DNA of 64,000 bases, taken from Ciceribacter sp. T2.26MG-112.2 (GTDB taxonomy: Bacteria > Pseudomonadota > Alphaproteobacteria > Rhizobiales > Rhizobiaceae). Within the stretch, counting starts at the first letter, position 1, and every line of letters begins with the position of its first letter. This document shows, piece by piece, positions 34,051 through 42,435 of this stretch. The DNA lies in the NCBI RefSeq assembly GCF_900492205.1, contig NZ_UEYQ01000015.1:1-64000 (forward strand), in the 5' to 3' direction. Position numbers and translations under genes: made by a program. The notes under the pieces are model-generated. The model was not told the origin of the DNA. It was given only the letters and a program-made list of their open reading frames with translations, and did no database searches.

Positions 34051-35237
34051 CGTGGATAGGCGCCTTTCAGCGCAATCTTGCGATTATATCGGTTCATGAG
34101 TGCCGAGACGGAGAGATTGACGGTGAGGTAGATTGTCATGATGATGGCAATCGCCTCGATCACCTGGCCGGTGGTGTTGGCCGTGGTATTGGCGACGCTG
34201 ACGATGTCGGGAAAGCCGATCGCCACCGCGAGGCTGGAGTTTTTGGTCAGGTCGAGATAGCTCGAGGTCATCAGCGGCGTGATCACGCGAAGGGCCTGGG
34301 GTAGGACGACGAGCCGCATGATCTGGCCCGGTTTCAGGCCGAGCGCGCGGGCCGCTTCCCATTGTCCCATTTGCACCGACTGAATGCCGCTACGGACGAT
34401 CTCCGAGATCATTGCCGAGGCGTTGATGGTGAGGCCGGTGAGAAGGGCCGCGAATTCGGGCGTCAGCGACCAGCCTCCGCGAATGTTGAAACCGCCTCGC
34501 GTCGGAACCTCGATCAACGGCGGATGGCCGAAGAGCGCCAGGAGGGCAAGCAGGAAACCGATTGAAACGGCCACCAACCCCACGCTCTTCGAGATATCGA
34601 GGCTCCTTCCCTTGAAGATCCGCCGCGCGGCAAGGGCCACTCCGCCGGCAAATGCGCACAGCACCGGGAGCCAGACGAAGACCGAGAAACCGGCGATGCT
34701 GACCGAGGGCACGAAAACCCCGCGATTGCTCAGGAAGGCGAGCTCAAGCACAGTCACGGCATTGCGCGGCGCCGGCAGGCTCTGGAAGATGCCCGTCCAG
34801 ACAAACAGTTGCAGCAGCAATGGCGTACCGCGCAGGATTTCGACATAGCCGCGGATCAGCGCGGCGATCAGCCGGTTGCCGGCCAGACGGGCTATGCCGA
34901 GCGTAACACCGAGGATGGTTGCAAGGATGCAGCCGAAAAGCGCGACCTTGGCCGTATTGGCCAGGCCCGCCAGCAAGGCCCGGCCATAGCTGTCACCGGC
35001 CCGGTAAGCGATGACGCTTTCGCCGATCTCGAAATTGGCCTGCTGGGAAAGGAAGCCGAACCCCGGGGTGAGGCCGGCCCGGTTCATGCTTTCAAGCGTA
35101 TTGGCACCGAAGAACCAGAAGGCAATCAGCACACCAAAGAGCAGGGCCGATTGCCTGACTGGCAGCGGGCCGATCCATTCGGATACCCGTATGAGCAAGC
35201 CGGGCCCTTTCGGACCCGGCAGGACTTTGATCGTCAT
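34047..35237 (-). CDS. Amino-acid ABC transporter permease (AapQ-like)
   Basis: The 396-residue permease has eight or so hydrophobic segments and the coupling segment EIVRSGIQSVQMGQWEAARALGL, as in the AapQ proteins of rhizobial general amino-acid permeases. It follows the binding-protein gene by 18 bases. With AapM-like it makes a heterodimeric channel for polar amino-acid-family transport. Confidence 0.84.
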   Translation of the reverse strand: MTIKVLPGPKGPGLLIRVSEWIGPLPVRQSALLFGVLIAFWFFGANTLESMNRAGLTPGFGFLSQQANFEIGESVIAYRAGDSYGRALLAGLANTAKVALFGCILATILGVTLGIARLAGNRLIAALIRGYVEILRGTPLLLQLFVWTGIFQSLPAPRNAVTVLELAFLSNRGVFVPSVSIAGFSVFVWLPVLCAFAGGVALAARRIFKGRSLDISKSVGLVAVSIGFLLALLALFGHPPLIEVPTRGGFNIRGGWSLTPEFAALLTGLTINASAMISEIVRSGIQSVQMGQWEAARALGLKPGQIMRLVVLPQALRVITPLMTSSYLDLTKNSSLAVAIGFPDIVSVANTTANTTGQVIEAIAIIMTIYLTVNLSVSALMNRYNRKIALKGAYPR

Positions 35238-35255
35238 GAGGTTTCCCCGGCGCGA

Positions 35256-36287
35256 TCAACGGAAGGGCGGAGAATAGAGAAGACCACCATTCGTCCAGAG
35301 ATTGTTGTAGCCACGCTCAAGATTGAGCGTCGTGCCTTTGCCGATGTTGCGGTCGAAGATTTCGCCGTAGTTGCCCACCGTCTTGATGATGGTGTAGGCG
35401 AATTTCGGATCGAGGCCGATCGCTTCGCCGAGCGACGGATCGACGCCAAGGAAGCGCTGGATCGCCGGGTCTTCGCTCTTCAGGAACTCGTCGACATTGG
35501 CCTTGGTGATGCCGAGTTCTTCAGCCTGGATCGTCGCGTAGACCGTCCAGTTGACGATTTCGAGCCACTGATCGTCACCGGCGCGGATCGCAGGAGCCAG
35601 CGGCTCCTTGGACAGGCGTTCGGGCAGAAGAACGTAGTCGTCCGGGTTCTTCAACTGGGTACGCTTGCCGGCCAGGTCGGTAGAGTCCTGGGTGAGTGCG
35701 TCGACGCGGCCCGATTCCAGGGCTTTGACGAACTCGCCGGTTTCCTCGATCGTCACGGGCGTGAATTTCTTGCCGGTCTTGCGGAAGAAGTCGGCGATGT
35801 TCAACTCGCCGGTCGTGCCGCTCTGGACGCCGATGGTGGCGCCATCGAGCTCGGTGCCCTTGGTGACGCCGAGATCCTTGCGAACCAGCAGCCCCTGGCC
35901 GTCATAGAAGATCACCGGGCCGAAATGGAAGCCCAGCTTAAAGGCGCGGGTGATCGTCTGCGTCACCCCCGACAGGAGGATGTCGTACTCGCCCGACTGC
36001 AGTGCCGGCAGGCGCTGCTGCGGCGAGGAGTTGGTGAACTCCACCTTCTCGGGGTCATTGAAAACGGTGATGGCCAGTGCGCGACCGTAGTCGACGAAGA
36101 ATCCGTTCCAGCGACCATCGCTGCCGGGCGAGAAGAAGCCGGGGGTGGTGCCGACGCCGACCTTGATGAGTCCGCGTTCCTTGATCTTGTCCAGCGTCTC
36201 GCCGGCGTTGGCAATGCCGGCCGAGAGGGCCGTCGCGGCCATCAGGGAGATTGCGGCGAGGCGGTTTAGTTTCGAAAAGTTCGACAT
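35256..36287 (-). CDS. Amino-acid ABC transporter substrate-binding protein (AapJ-like), sulfur-free
   Basis: The 343-residue periplasmic protein has a signal peptide (cleavage near AGIANA) and an AapJ-like mature start GETLDKIKERGLIKVGVG, with the SGRVDALTQDSTDLA segment. AapJ homologues normally have cysteines near the first strand and in a DFCRA motif; here these positions read VGVG and DYGRA. The mature protein has no Cys and no Met at all. This suggests a specialised copy used when sulfur is scarce, perhaps for cystine, other sulfur amino acids or glutathione-like compounds (inference). Confidence 0.84.
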   Translation of the reverse strand: MSNFSKLNRLAAISLMAATALSAGIANAGETLDKIKERGLIKVGVGTTPGFFSPGSDGRWNGFFVDYGRALAITVFNDPEKVEFTNSSPQQRLPALQSGEYDILLSGVTQTITRAFKLGFHFGPVIFYDGQGLLVRKDLGVTKGTELDGATIGVQSGTTGELNIADFFRKTGKKFTPVTIEETGEFVKALESGRVDALTQDSTDLAGKRTQLKNPDDYVLLPERLSKEPLAPAIRAGDDQWLEIVNWTVYATIQAEELGITKANVDEFLKSEDPAIQRFLGVDPSLGEAIGLDPKFAYTIIKTVGNYGEIFDRNIGKGTTLNLERGYNNLWTNGGLLYSPPFR

Positions 36288-36351
36288 GAAATCTCCTGCT
36301 TGCGTGAAATTCGCATCGCTTGGGTTCGATGCGGAATTGCCACGATCATAA

Positions 36352-36374
36352 ATCTAGTAATTTTATGTAATAGG
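36352..36374 (-). promoter_or_regulatory. AT-rich element upstream of the Aap-like operon
   Basis: Read on the minus strand it contains CCTATTACATAAAATTAC followed by TAGAT. This resembles the CTATTA..ATAAAAT element upstream of the sulfonate-type operon at 46999-47040. Confidence 0.35.
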
Positions 36375-36606
36375 TATTTTATTTTGTCGAATGCACAGAT
36401 TTTGAACGCGTTGCCCAAATTCTGGTCTTGTGGAAGGCGCAGATTGCGCGACGCAGCAAAGGGTGTCTTGTGATGTCGAGGGTAATAGCGCTGCGAAGCA
36501 CAATCTCATCGAAACGAGGCTGTTTGCAGAACCTATGGCGTGGCCAAGAACAAGTTCGGCCGTTGGCGAGGCAGGCGGTGCTGCCCTCGCACGCTCCAAG
36601 AAATTA

Positions 36607-36629
36607 ATTCTACAAAATATATATAGAAT
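36607..36629. promoter_or_regulatory. AT-rich inverted repeat ATTCTA-N11-TAGAAT
   Basis: ATTCTA (36607-36612) and TAGAAT (36624-36629) flank a purely AT stretch, about 77 bases before the hydrolase start. The TATAGAATA part is repeated at 53743-53751. The bases between this and the element at 36352-36374 contain no gene that I can support. Confidence 0.42.
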
Positions 36630-36705
36630 AGGTGTCGCTTTCTTAGCGAAGTCCGCGCGTTGCGCCATAATGGCCCTCAGACATCACAAGTCGAGGATGG
36701 CAACG

Positions 36706-37338
36706 ATGATGCGAATGCGCCCTGCTGACGATTCCAAGACGCTTATTCTTCCCGGACTGAACGGTTCTGGCGAAGGGCATTGGCAATGGCACTGGGCGCG
36801 CGACAAGGAGGATGCCGTCTTCGTCGAGCAGGACAACTGGACCTGTCCGGACCTTTCCGACTGGCGCAGCCGGCTCGAAGCGGTTCTTGAACGGTCGGGC
36901 GACGTGTGGCTCGTCGCTCATAGCCTCGGTTGTATCCTGACCGCCAACATCGCGAAAAGTCCGCTGGCCAACCGGATTCGCGGCGCGCTGCTCGTCGCCC
37001 CTTGCGACCTCGTCGCGACCGAAAAGCTCCACCCCTGCGTTCTCAACTTTGGTGATATGCCGCTTTCTCCGCTGCCCTTTCCAAGCCTCGTGGTCGCGAG
37101 CCTGGACGACCCCTACATGACCTTCAGCAAGGCCAAGACCGTTGCAAGCTCTTGGCAGAGCGCACTCATCGACATCGGCGAGGCCGGACACATCAACATC
37201 AAGAGCGGTTTCGGACGCTGGACGGGCGGCTACGAACTGCTTTCGCTTCTGAAAATCGCGGCCCGCCACCGCGTCGCGCAGGATCAAATTGTCAGCGACA
37301 ATCGTTTCGCCGATGAGCGTGGCGTAGCGGCCCATTGA
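36706..37338 (+). CDS. Alpha/beta hydrolase, RBBP9/YdeN family
   Basis: From the ATG at 36706 the protein is 210 residues. It has LILPGLNGSGEGHWQWHW at the N-terminus, the nucleophile AHSLGC, Asp in ASLDDPYM and His in GEAGHIN, a full serine-hydrolase triad of the YdeN/RBBP9 type. GAGG lies 9 bases before the chosen ATG; an ATG at 36697 is also in frame. Homologues often neighbour sulfonate-transport genes, but the substrate is not known. Two very small genes follow. Confidence 0.78.
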   Translation: MMRMRPADDSKTLILPGLNGSGEGHWQWHWARDKEDAVFVEQDNWTCPDLSDWRSRLEAVLERSGDVWLVAHSLGCILTANIAKSPLANRIRGALLVAPCDLVATEKLHPCVLNFGDMPLSPLPFPSLVVASLDDPYMTFSKAKTVASSWQSALIDIGEAGHINIKSGFGRWTGGYELLSLLKIAARHRVAQDQIVSDNRFADERGVAAH

Positions 37339-37393
37339 GAAGTTTCAGCTCCAACGCGAGCACGGCCTCGCAAAAACACAGGAGGAATGCGCA

Positions 37394-37594
37394 ATGCCCC
37401 TTGGGATCAATGTCTTCTCCTTCAGCGTGTTCGGCGCGTCGCGCGGCGAGAAGGCCGGCTTGAGCGACGCCGAGCGGGATCGTGGTGCGGACCCGCGGCC
37501 CGCAACCGAAATCCAACAACACGACATTCGTGACAATGAAAAGCCATTGGAACATCAGGCGATTTTCCAATCGGGCTTCTTCCCGATCTATTGA
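37394..37594 (+). CDS. Small hypothetical protein (66 aa)
   Basis: An AGGAGGAA ribosome site 7-8 bases before the ATG and a position between a hydrolase gene and another small gene argue that this is translated. The product has a short hydrophobic start (MPLGINVFSFSVFG) followed by a charged, polar region rich in Arg, Asp and Glu. It has no Cys, and the initiator is its only Met, like many genes of the island. I recognise no family. Confidence 0.5.
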   Translation: MPLGINVFSFSVFGASRGEKAGLSDAERDRGADPRPATEIQQHDIRDNEKPLEHQAIFQSGFFPIY

Positions 37595-37607
37595 GGGAGC
37601 GGGACCC

Positions 37608-37745
37608 ATGTCCTACATCCCCTACAACTCCTCCCGCCGGTCAAGGACCGCAAATCCCGTCAGGCCAGATCTGCGCAAGGCACTTCCGGCCGGTGCGCTG
37701 ATTGCCTCCTTCTTTTTCATTGCCGGCTTGCTCGTCTTTCTCTGA
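37608..37745 (+). CDS. Small single-pass membrane protein (45 aa)
   Basis: The protein has a basic N-terminal half with five Arg and a C-terminal hydrophobic helix (ALIASFFFIAGLLVFL) that would span the membrane. GGGAG lies 9 bases upstream of the ATG. It begins 13 bases after the preceding small gene and is followed by a clear terminator, so the three genes form one operon. No Cys and only the initiator Met. Function unknown; it might modulate one of the transporters. Confidence 0.5.
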   Translation: MSYIPYNSSRRSRTANPVRPDLRKALPAGALIASFFFIAGLLVFL

Positions 37746-37771
37746 CGGTGCCGAGCGGCAGTACGACAAAC

Positions 37772-37798
37772 GAAAGGGCTCCCGACCGGAGCCCTTTC
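37772..37798. terminator. Rho-independent terminator
   Basis: GAAAGGGCTCC (37772-37782), loop CGACC and GGAGCCCTTTC (37788-37798), an 11-bp stem with TCCATTCTT after it, between convergent operons. Confidence 0.75.
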
Positions 37799-37830
37799 TC
37801 CATTCTTCCCCGCGGCTCAAGCGGCGGGTC

Positions 37831-38664
37831 TCATTTTTCCGCTGCCCACGGCACCAGCCAGCGTTCGAGCGCGCGAGCGGCCAGTTCCAGCAGGATGGCG
37901 ATCAGGGCGATGACACCGATCCCGGCCAGCACGACGTCCGTCACCAAAAATTGCGCGGCCGACTGAATCATGAAGCCGAGCCCTCGCGTTGCCGCGACCA
38001 GTTCGGCGGCGACCAGTGTCGACCAGCCAGTGCCAAGCGCGATCCGGATGCCGGTAAGGATCGCGGGCAGGGCGGAGGGCAAGATCACATGCACCAGAAG
38101 TTGGCGTTCCGTTCCACCGAAGGAGCGGGCGGCATTGAGGTGATCCTTCGATACCGAGCGCACGCCGGCGGCCGTTGACAGAATGATCGCCGGCAGCATG
38201 GAAAGGGCGATCACGGTGATCTTCGAGGCTTCGCCGATGCCGACCCAGATGATGACGAGCGGCAGATAGGCAAGCGGCGGCAGCGGTCTCAGGAACTCGA
38301 CGATCGGATCGAGAATACCGCGACCGATGCGGCTGGTGCCGATCGCCAGACCCGCCGGGACCCCGAGAAGGATCGAGACCAGCAGGCCGCCGAGAATGCG
38401 GCCGAGGCTGGCGACAACATGTTCGGCAAGGGTCGAATCGACGAAGCCGACGGTCAGCAGGCTCCATGCCGATTGGGCGACCAGGATCGGCGACGGGAGA
38501 AAGACCGGGGACACCAGCTCCAGGCGCGCTGCCAGCCACCAGATGGCGACGATGGCGGTCACCGTCAGGCCCGAATAGACGTAGAGCGGGACGACGGTCT
38601 TCCGTCTTGGCTGTTCGGAGGGCGTCTCTGACAAGAGCACGGGAGCTTCGCTGATGAGGGTCAT
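37831..38664 (-). CDS. tauC: Taurine/sulfonate ABC transporter permease (TauC)
   Basis: The 277-residue permease has six helices and the FLRPLPPLAYLPLVIIWVGIGEASKI segment followed by the coupling loop typical of TauC/SsuC. Its start overlaps the ATPase gene by 4 bases. It is third in a tauA-tauB-tauC operon. No tauD (taurine dioxygenase) follows, so sulfite release must use another enzyme. Confidence 0.86.
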   Translation of the reverse strand: MTLISEAPVLLSETPSEQPRRKTVVPLYVYSGLTVTAIVAIWWLAARLELVSPVFLPSPILVAQSAWSLLTVGFVDSTLAEHVVASLGRILGGLLVSILLGVPAGLAIGTSRIGRGILDPIVEFLRPLPPLAYLPLVIIWVGIGEASKITVIALSMLPAIILSTAAGVRSVSKDHLNAARSFGGTERQLLVHVILPSALPAILTGIRIALGTGWSTLVAAELVAATRGLGFMIQSAAQFLVTDVVLAGIGVIALIAILLELAARALERWLVPWAAEK

Positions 38665-39467
38665 GCTGCCACCTCGGTTTCGTCGGAGATCGAATGGATG
38701 AGATTGGTCAGCCCGTCATGCATGCGCTTGAAGAGCGGCGATGCCTTGATCTGGTTGACCGAGGCCCCGGCCAGCAGTTCGGCGGCGAAACCCGTCTCGA
38801 TGTCAGCGGCCAGCCGGCCGGGATTGGGCGAGAGTACGATGACACGCGAGGCAAGCAACAGGGCCTCGTCTATGCTGTGGGTGATGAGCAGCGCACCGGC
38901 GCGGCTCTTAGACCAGACGTCGAGCAGGAAACCCTGCATCTTGGCCCGTGTCAGCGCATCGAGCGCGCCGAGAGGTTCGTCGAGCAGCAGGAAACGCGGA
39001 TCGGAGGCCAGAGCTCGGGCAATCCCGACGCGCTGGCGCATGCCGCCGGAAAGCTCCGAGATGCGCCGGCGTCCCGCATCGGCGAGGCCGACAAGCTCGA
39101 GCAGTTCTTCGGCGCGGACACGACGGTCCTTTTCGCTCACGCCGCGCAGCTTGAGCGGGAAGGCAATATTATCGCGGGCGTCGAGCCAGGGGTATAGCGC
39201 ATCGTCCTGGAAGACCACGGCGCGGTCGGAACCCGGCCCCGCGATCGTGGCTCCGTCCACGGCGATCCGGCCATTGGACGGTGTCAGGAAGCCGGCAGCG
39301 AGATTGAGGAGGCTGGTCTTGCCCGAGCCCGAGCGGCCGATGACGACGATAAACTCTCCGGTCTCGACGGAAAGGTTGATCCGCTCCAGAACCAGCGGCG
39401 GCTGGCCGGAGCCGGCTTGACGCGCCGGATAGCGCAGCGAGACGTCATGAAAGGACAATATGCTCAT
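38661..39467 (-). CDS. tauB: Taurine/sulfonate ABC transporter ATPase (TauB)
   Basis: The 268-residue ATPase has Walker A GRSGSGKTS, signature LSGGMRQRVGIARAL, Walker B FLLLDEPLGALD and the ITHSIDEALLLASRV segment characteristic of the TauB/SsuB/NrtD group. The ATG at 39467 follows AGGAG; a longer frame upstream has no support. Confidence 0.87.
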   Translation of the reverse strand: MSILSFHDVSLRYPARQAGSGQPPLVLERINLSVETGEFIVVIGRSGSGKTSLLNLAAGFLTPSNGRIAVDGATIAGPGSDRAVVFQDDALYPWLDARDNIAFPLKLRGVSEKDRRVRAEELLELVGLADAGRRRISELSGGMRQRVGIARALASDPRFLLLDEPLGALDALTRAKMQGFLLDVWSKSRAGALLITHSIDEALLLASRVIVLSPNPGRLAADIETGFAAELLAGASVNQIKASPLFKRMHDGLTNLIHSISDETEVAA

Positions 39468-39499
39468 CGTCAAATCTCCTCTTGGATCTTGAACGGAAA

Positions 39500-39524
39500 T
39501 GGCCCGGCCTTGCGAACCGGGCCA
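39500..39524. terminator. Intercistronic hairpin after tauA
   Basis: TGGCCCGG (39500-39507), 9-base loop and CCGGGCCA (39517-39524) lie between tauA and tauB. As with the hairpins after livK and the peptide-type binding-protein gene, it may set a higher level for the binding protein. Confidence 0.45.
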
Positions 39525-39543
39525 CTTGCCAACGTCTGGCTCG

Positions 39544-40554
39544 TCAGAATGAAAGCTTGGACGCGTCGACGACCCAGCGCGACGAGACATAGGGTGCGTA
39601 GTCGGCGAGGACGGCCGGGATCTTGCCCTGTTCCTTCAGGAAGGCCGAGGTCTCCGCGACCGCCTTGATCGTGCCGCCGCCGAGAAGGTCGGGCTTGGCC
39701 TGTTCCTCCAGCGTCGGGAAGATGTAGCCCTTGAGGAGGGTCGGTACTTCGTCCTGCTTGGCGCCGGTCAGCCTGGCGATTTTCGCGGCCTCGGGGGAGG
39801 TCGGGCCCCAGGCTTCCGGGTCGGCGCGATAGGCCGCGGTCGCATCGCCGGTAACCCGTACAAAGGCTGCGACAATGTCAGGATGGGCTTCGGCAAACGT
39901 CTTGCTGACGATCCAGGCGTCGAAGGTCGGGCCACCCCAGTCGGCGACGTCCGCCGAGGTCGCAAGCACCGTGCCGGACTTCTTGAGCTCGGCCAGAACA
40001 GGATCCCAGACATAGGCGCCGTCAATGTCGCCGCGCGACCAGGCGGCGGCAATTTCCGGCGGGCGCAGATTGAGGATTTCGACCGATTTCGGATCGATGT
40101 TCCAGTGCTTCAGCGCTGTCAGCAGGCTGTAGTGCGCGGTCGAGACGAAGGGTGTGGCGATCTTCTTGCCGGCCAGATCTTCGGGCTTGGAAATGTCGCG
40201 CACGGCAAGGGCTTCCGCCTCGCTGATCAGACCGACGAGGGCGATGGTTTCGATCGGCAGGCCGCGGCTTGCGGCCGCGGCGAGCGGCGAGGAGCCGACA
40301 TAGCCGATGTCGAGCGAACCGGATGCGATCGCAGCGATGACGTCGGCGCCGCCGTCGAATTTCTGCCAGTTGATCTTCGCTCCGGTCACCTTCTCATAGG
40401 TGCCGTCGGCCTGCGGCACGCGCGACGGCTCGACGATAGGCTGGTAGCCGATGTTGAGCGTGACGTCAGCGGCGAAAGCCGGTGCTCCCTGCAGGATGGT
40501 GAAAAGGGCGGTGGCGGCGACAAGGCCGGCCAAATCTCTGCGTTTCAGTGCCAT
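39544..40554 (-). CDS. tauA: Taurine ABC transporter substrate-binding protein (TauA)
   Basis: The 336-residue protein has a signal peptide ending APAFA and the TauA pattern: LNIGYQPIVEPSRV, then FDGGADVIAAIASGSLDIGYVGSSPLAAAASRG, in which the ligand sulfonate is bound. There is no Cys, and the initiator is the only Met, so the mature protein is free of sulfur. First gene of tauABC, divergent from the FAD/NAD(P)-binding protein gene. Confidence 0.88.
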   Translation of the reverse strand: MALKRRDLAGLVAATALFTILQGAPAFAADVTLNIGYQPIVEPSRVPQADGTYEKVTGAKINWQKFDGGADVIAAIASGSLDIGYVGSSPLAAAASRGLPIETIALVGLISEAEALAVRDISKPEDLAGKKIATPFVSTAHYSLLTALKHWNIDPKSVEILNLRPPEIAAAWSRGDIDGAYVWDPVLAELKKSGTVLATSADVADWGGPTFDAWIVSKTFAEAHPDIVAAFVRVTGDATAAYRADPEAWGPTSPEAAKIARLTGAKQDEVPTLLKGYIFPTLEEQAKPDLLGGGTIKAVAETSAFLKEQGKIPAVLADYAPYVSSRWVVDASKLSF

Positions 40555-40769
40555 GATGTTCCTCTCCTTGGCTGGTCGCGGATGCTCTGCATGCGATTGA
40601 GGAGATGATGATTTAATCCATCAAATTAGTAGAGATAAATTTCTCTCTTTTTCCGAGGCTTGCGGCCACGAATTTCCGCTTTGGCCAGATTTGCGAGTAG
40701 TTCGATCCGTCTCGACGACGGAAAGCGCCCGATGTCCCTGACATCAAGGCGTAGAGTGCGAGGGAAAAT

Positions 40770-40795
40770 AATCTATAGTATTCTGAATCTATAGA
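40770..40795. promoter_or_regulatory. Repeated AATCTATAG element between tauA and the FAD-protein gene
   Basis: AATCTATAG occurs at 40770-40778 and again at 40787-40795, 17 bases apart; the palindromic cores CTATAG are separated by 11 bases. The 345-base gap between the divergent genes holds this and no gene. Confidence 0.45.
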
Positions 40796-40899
40796 AATAG
40801 ATGCGTTCGCTTAGCGCTCCTATCTGGATAAGTTCGTCCCATTCACCCGAGGTCGGCTGTGCCTTCGCGTCCGTCCCTTTCCTCGTTGGAGAGATCGAA

Positions 40900-42339
40900 A
40901 TGCCGCCCTACGTCCCCCTTCCCGTCGTCGCAATCATCGGCGGCGGTTTCACCGGAGCCGCTGTCTCCCTTCATCTGGCATCGCGAAATCGCGCGGGGCG
41001 CGAAGCGCGCATCGTCGTGTTCGAGCCGAGGGAAAAACTCGGCAAGGGCCTGGCCTACGATACCGACGAACCGGCGAACCGGATCAACGTGCCGGCTTCG
41101 AAGATGAGCCTCTTTCCCGACGATCCGGAGAGCTTTGCCCGGTGGATCGCCGAGACGGGCGCGTTGGCGGGTGATGGAACGGCCTTCGCCCCGGACGGCC
41201 AGCCCTTTCCGCGCCGCCATGTCTTTGGGGAATATGCCTTCGCAATGGTGGCGCCCTATCTTTCCAGCGGCGCGGTGGAACACCGGCGGACGCGCGTGAC
41301 CGGACTGACGCGCTCCAAGGGGCGATGGCGCGTCAGCGCCGCCGACGGGGCGGATCTGGAGGCTGACCTCGTCGTGCTCGCCACCAGTCATCCTGAAACG
41401 GCGCCTCCGTGGGTGCTGTCCCCGCTTGCCGGAAGTCCGCACTACATCACCGATCCGACGGCGCCCGGCGCGCTGGATGCGATCGGCAGGAATGACCGGG
41501 TGTTGATCATCGGCAACGGGCTGACCTCGGCCGACGTCGTGGCGGCCCTATCCGAACGCGGTCATGTCGGACATATCGTTTCCATCTCCCGCCGCGGCCT
41601 TAGATCCCGCGGCCATCCTGCCGTGGCGCGCGAACCGTTTGGCGATTTCGTCACGCAGCCGGCCTTCACCGCATCGCAACTGCTATTCCGTATTCGGGGG
41701 GCACTGCGCGAAGCGCGATGCCTGGGTCTCGGTTGGCATCCGGTGCTTGACGCCGTTCGTGCCCAAGGCCAGCAGATCTGGCGGGCCCTCCCCGTGCAGG
41801 CGCGGCGCAGGTTGGCACGTCACGTGCGGCCCTATTGGGATGCCCACCGGTTCCGGATCGCACCTCAGCTCGAGCGCGTGCTGGATGATGCGATCCGTGC
41901 CGGCCGCCTGGAAGTCCTGGCCGCCTCTCTTGCTACCGCTTCAGTAGTCGGCACCGCTTTGAACGTCGGCGTGAAGCTCAGGGGAAGCGACGAAATACGC
42001 GAACTGACGGTGGATTCGGTCGTGGTGACGACGGGTCCTGCCCATGGGGGCATTCTCAAGTCGCAACCGTTTCTGACCGAGCTGGAGACGCAGGGCTATC
42101 TGGCGCTTTGCCCGACCGGGCTCGGGCTCTTGTGCGACGGCCGGTCCCGGACGCTTGGCGTCGACGGCAAGGTGGCACCTGGTCTCTTCATCGGCGGACC
42201 TCTGGCGCGCGGTACGTTCGGCGAACTGATGGGTTTGCCGCAGGTGACCGACCATGCCGTCTTCGTAGCCGACCAGTTGAGCACGGCACTTGAAACCCTG
42301 GGAGCCGATCGGCGGAAAGAACGTGAACTGGCCGGCTGA
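40900..42339 (+). CDS. FAD/NAD(P)-binding protein (NAD_binding_9 type)
   Basis: The 479-residue protein begins with an FAD-binding loop (VVAIIGGGFTGAAVSLHL) and has a second nucleotide loop (VLIIGNGLTSADVVAALSE). Its LGKGLAYDTDEPANRINVPASKMSLF segment is typical of a family of uncharacterised oxidoreductases. GGAGAGA lies 8 bases before the ATG at 40900; the frame upstream to 40801 is not family-like. It is divergent from tauABC and monocistronic. It might serve one of the FMN-dependent monooxygenases, though it is not a recognisable flavin reductase. Confidence 0.75.
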   Translation: MPPYVPLPVVAIIGGGFTGAAVSLHLASRNRAGREARIVVFEPREKLGKGLAYDTDEPANRINVPASKMSLFPDDPESFARWIAETGALAGDGTAFAPDGQPFPRRHVFGEYAFAMVAPYLSSGAVEHRRTRVTGLTRSKGRWRVSAADGADLEADLVVLATSHPETAPPWVLSPLAGSPHYITDPTAPGALDAIGRNDRVLIIGNGLTSADVVAALSERGHVGHIVSISRRGLRSRGHPAVAREPFGDFVTQPAFTASQLLFRIRGALREARCLGLGWHPVLDAVRAQGQQIWRALPVQARRRLARHVRPYWDAHRFRIAPQLERVLDDAIRAGRLEVLAASLATASVVGTALNVGVKLRGSDEIRELTVDSVVVTTGPAHGGILKSQPFLTELETQGYLALCPTGLGLLCDGRSRTLGVDGKVAPGLFIGGPLARGTFGELMGLPQVTDHAVFVADQLSTALETLGADRRKERELAG

Positions 42340-42380
42340 TCGGGTCGCACTCGGAGACGCTCGAGCCTCATAGGAAACGA

Positions 42381-42417
42381 AGGAGGGGCGGATGTGGGTT
42401 TCACATCCGCCCCTCCT
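42381..42417. terminator. Strong bidirectional terminator hairpin
   Basis: AGGAGGGGCGGATGTG (42381-42396), loop GGTTT and CACATCCGCCCCTCCT (42402-42417), a perfect 16-bp stem between the convergent FAD-protein and metY genes. Confidence 0.72.
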
Positions 42418-42435
42418 CCTGCTTTCCAAGTTGCC

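Noticed and set aside
34809..36269. 486-codon plus-strand open frame
   Set aside because: It is antisense to the AapQ-like and AapJ-like genes, which have clear motifs; shadow frame.
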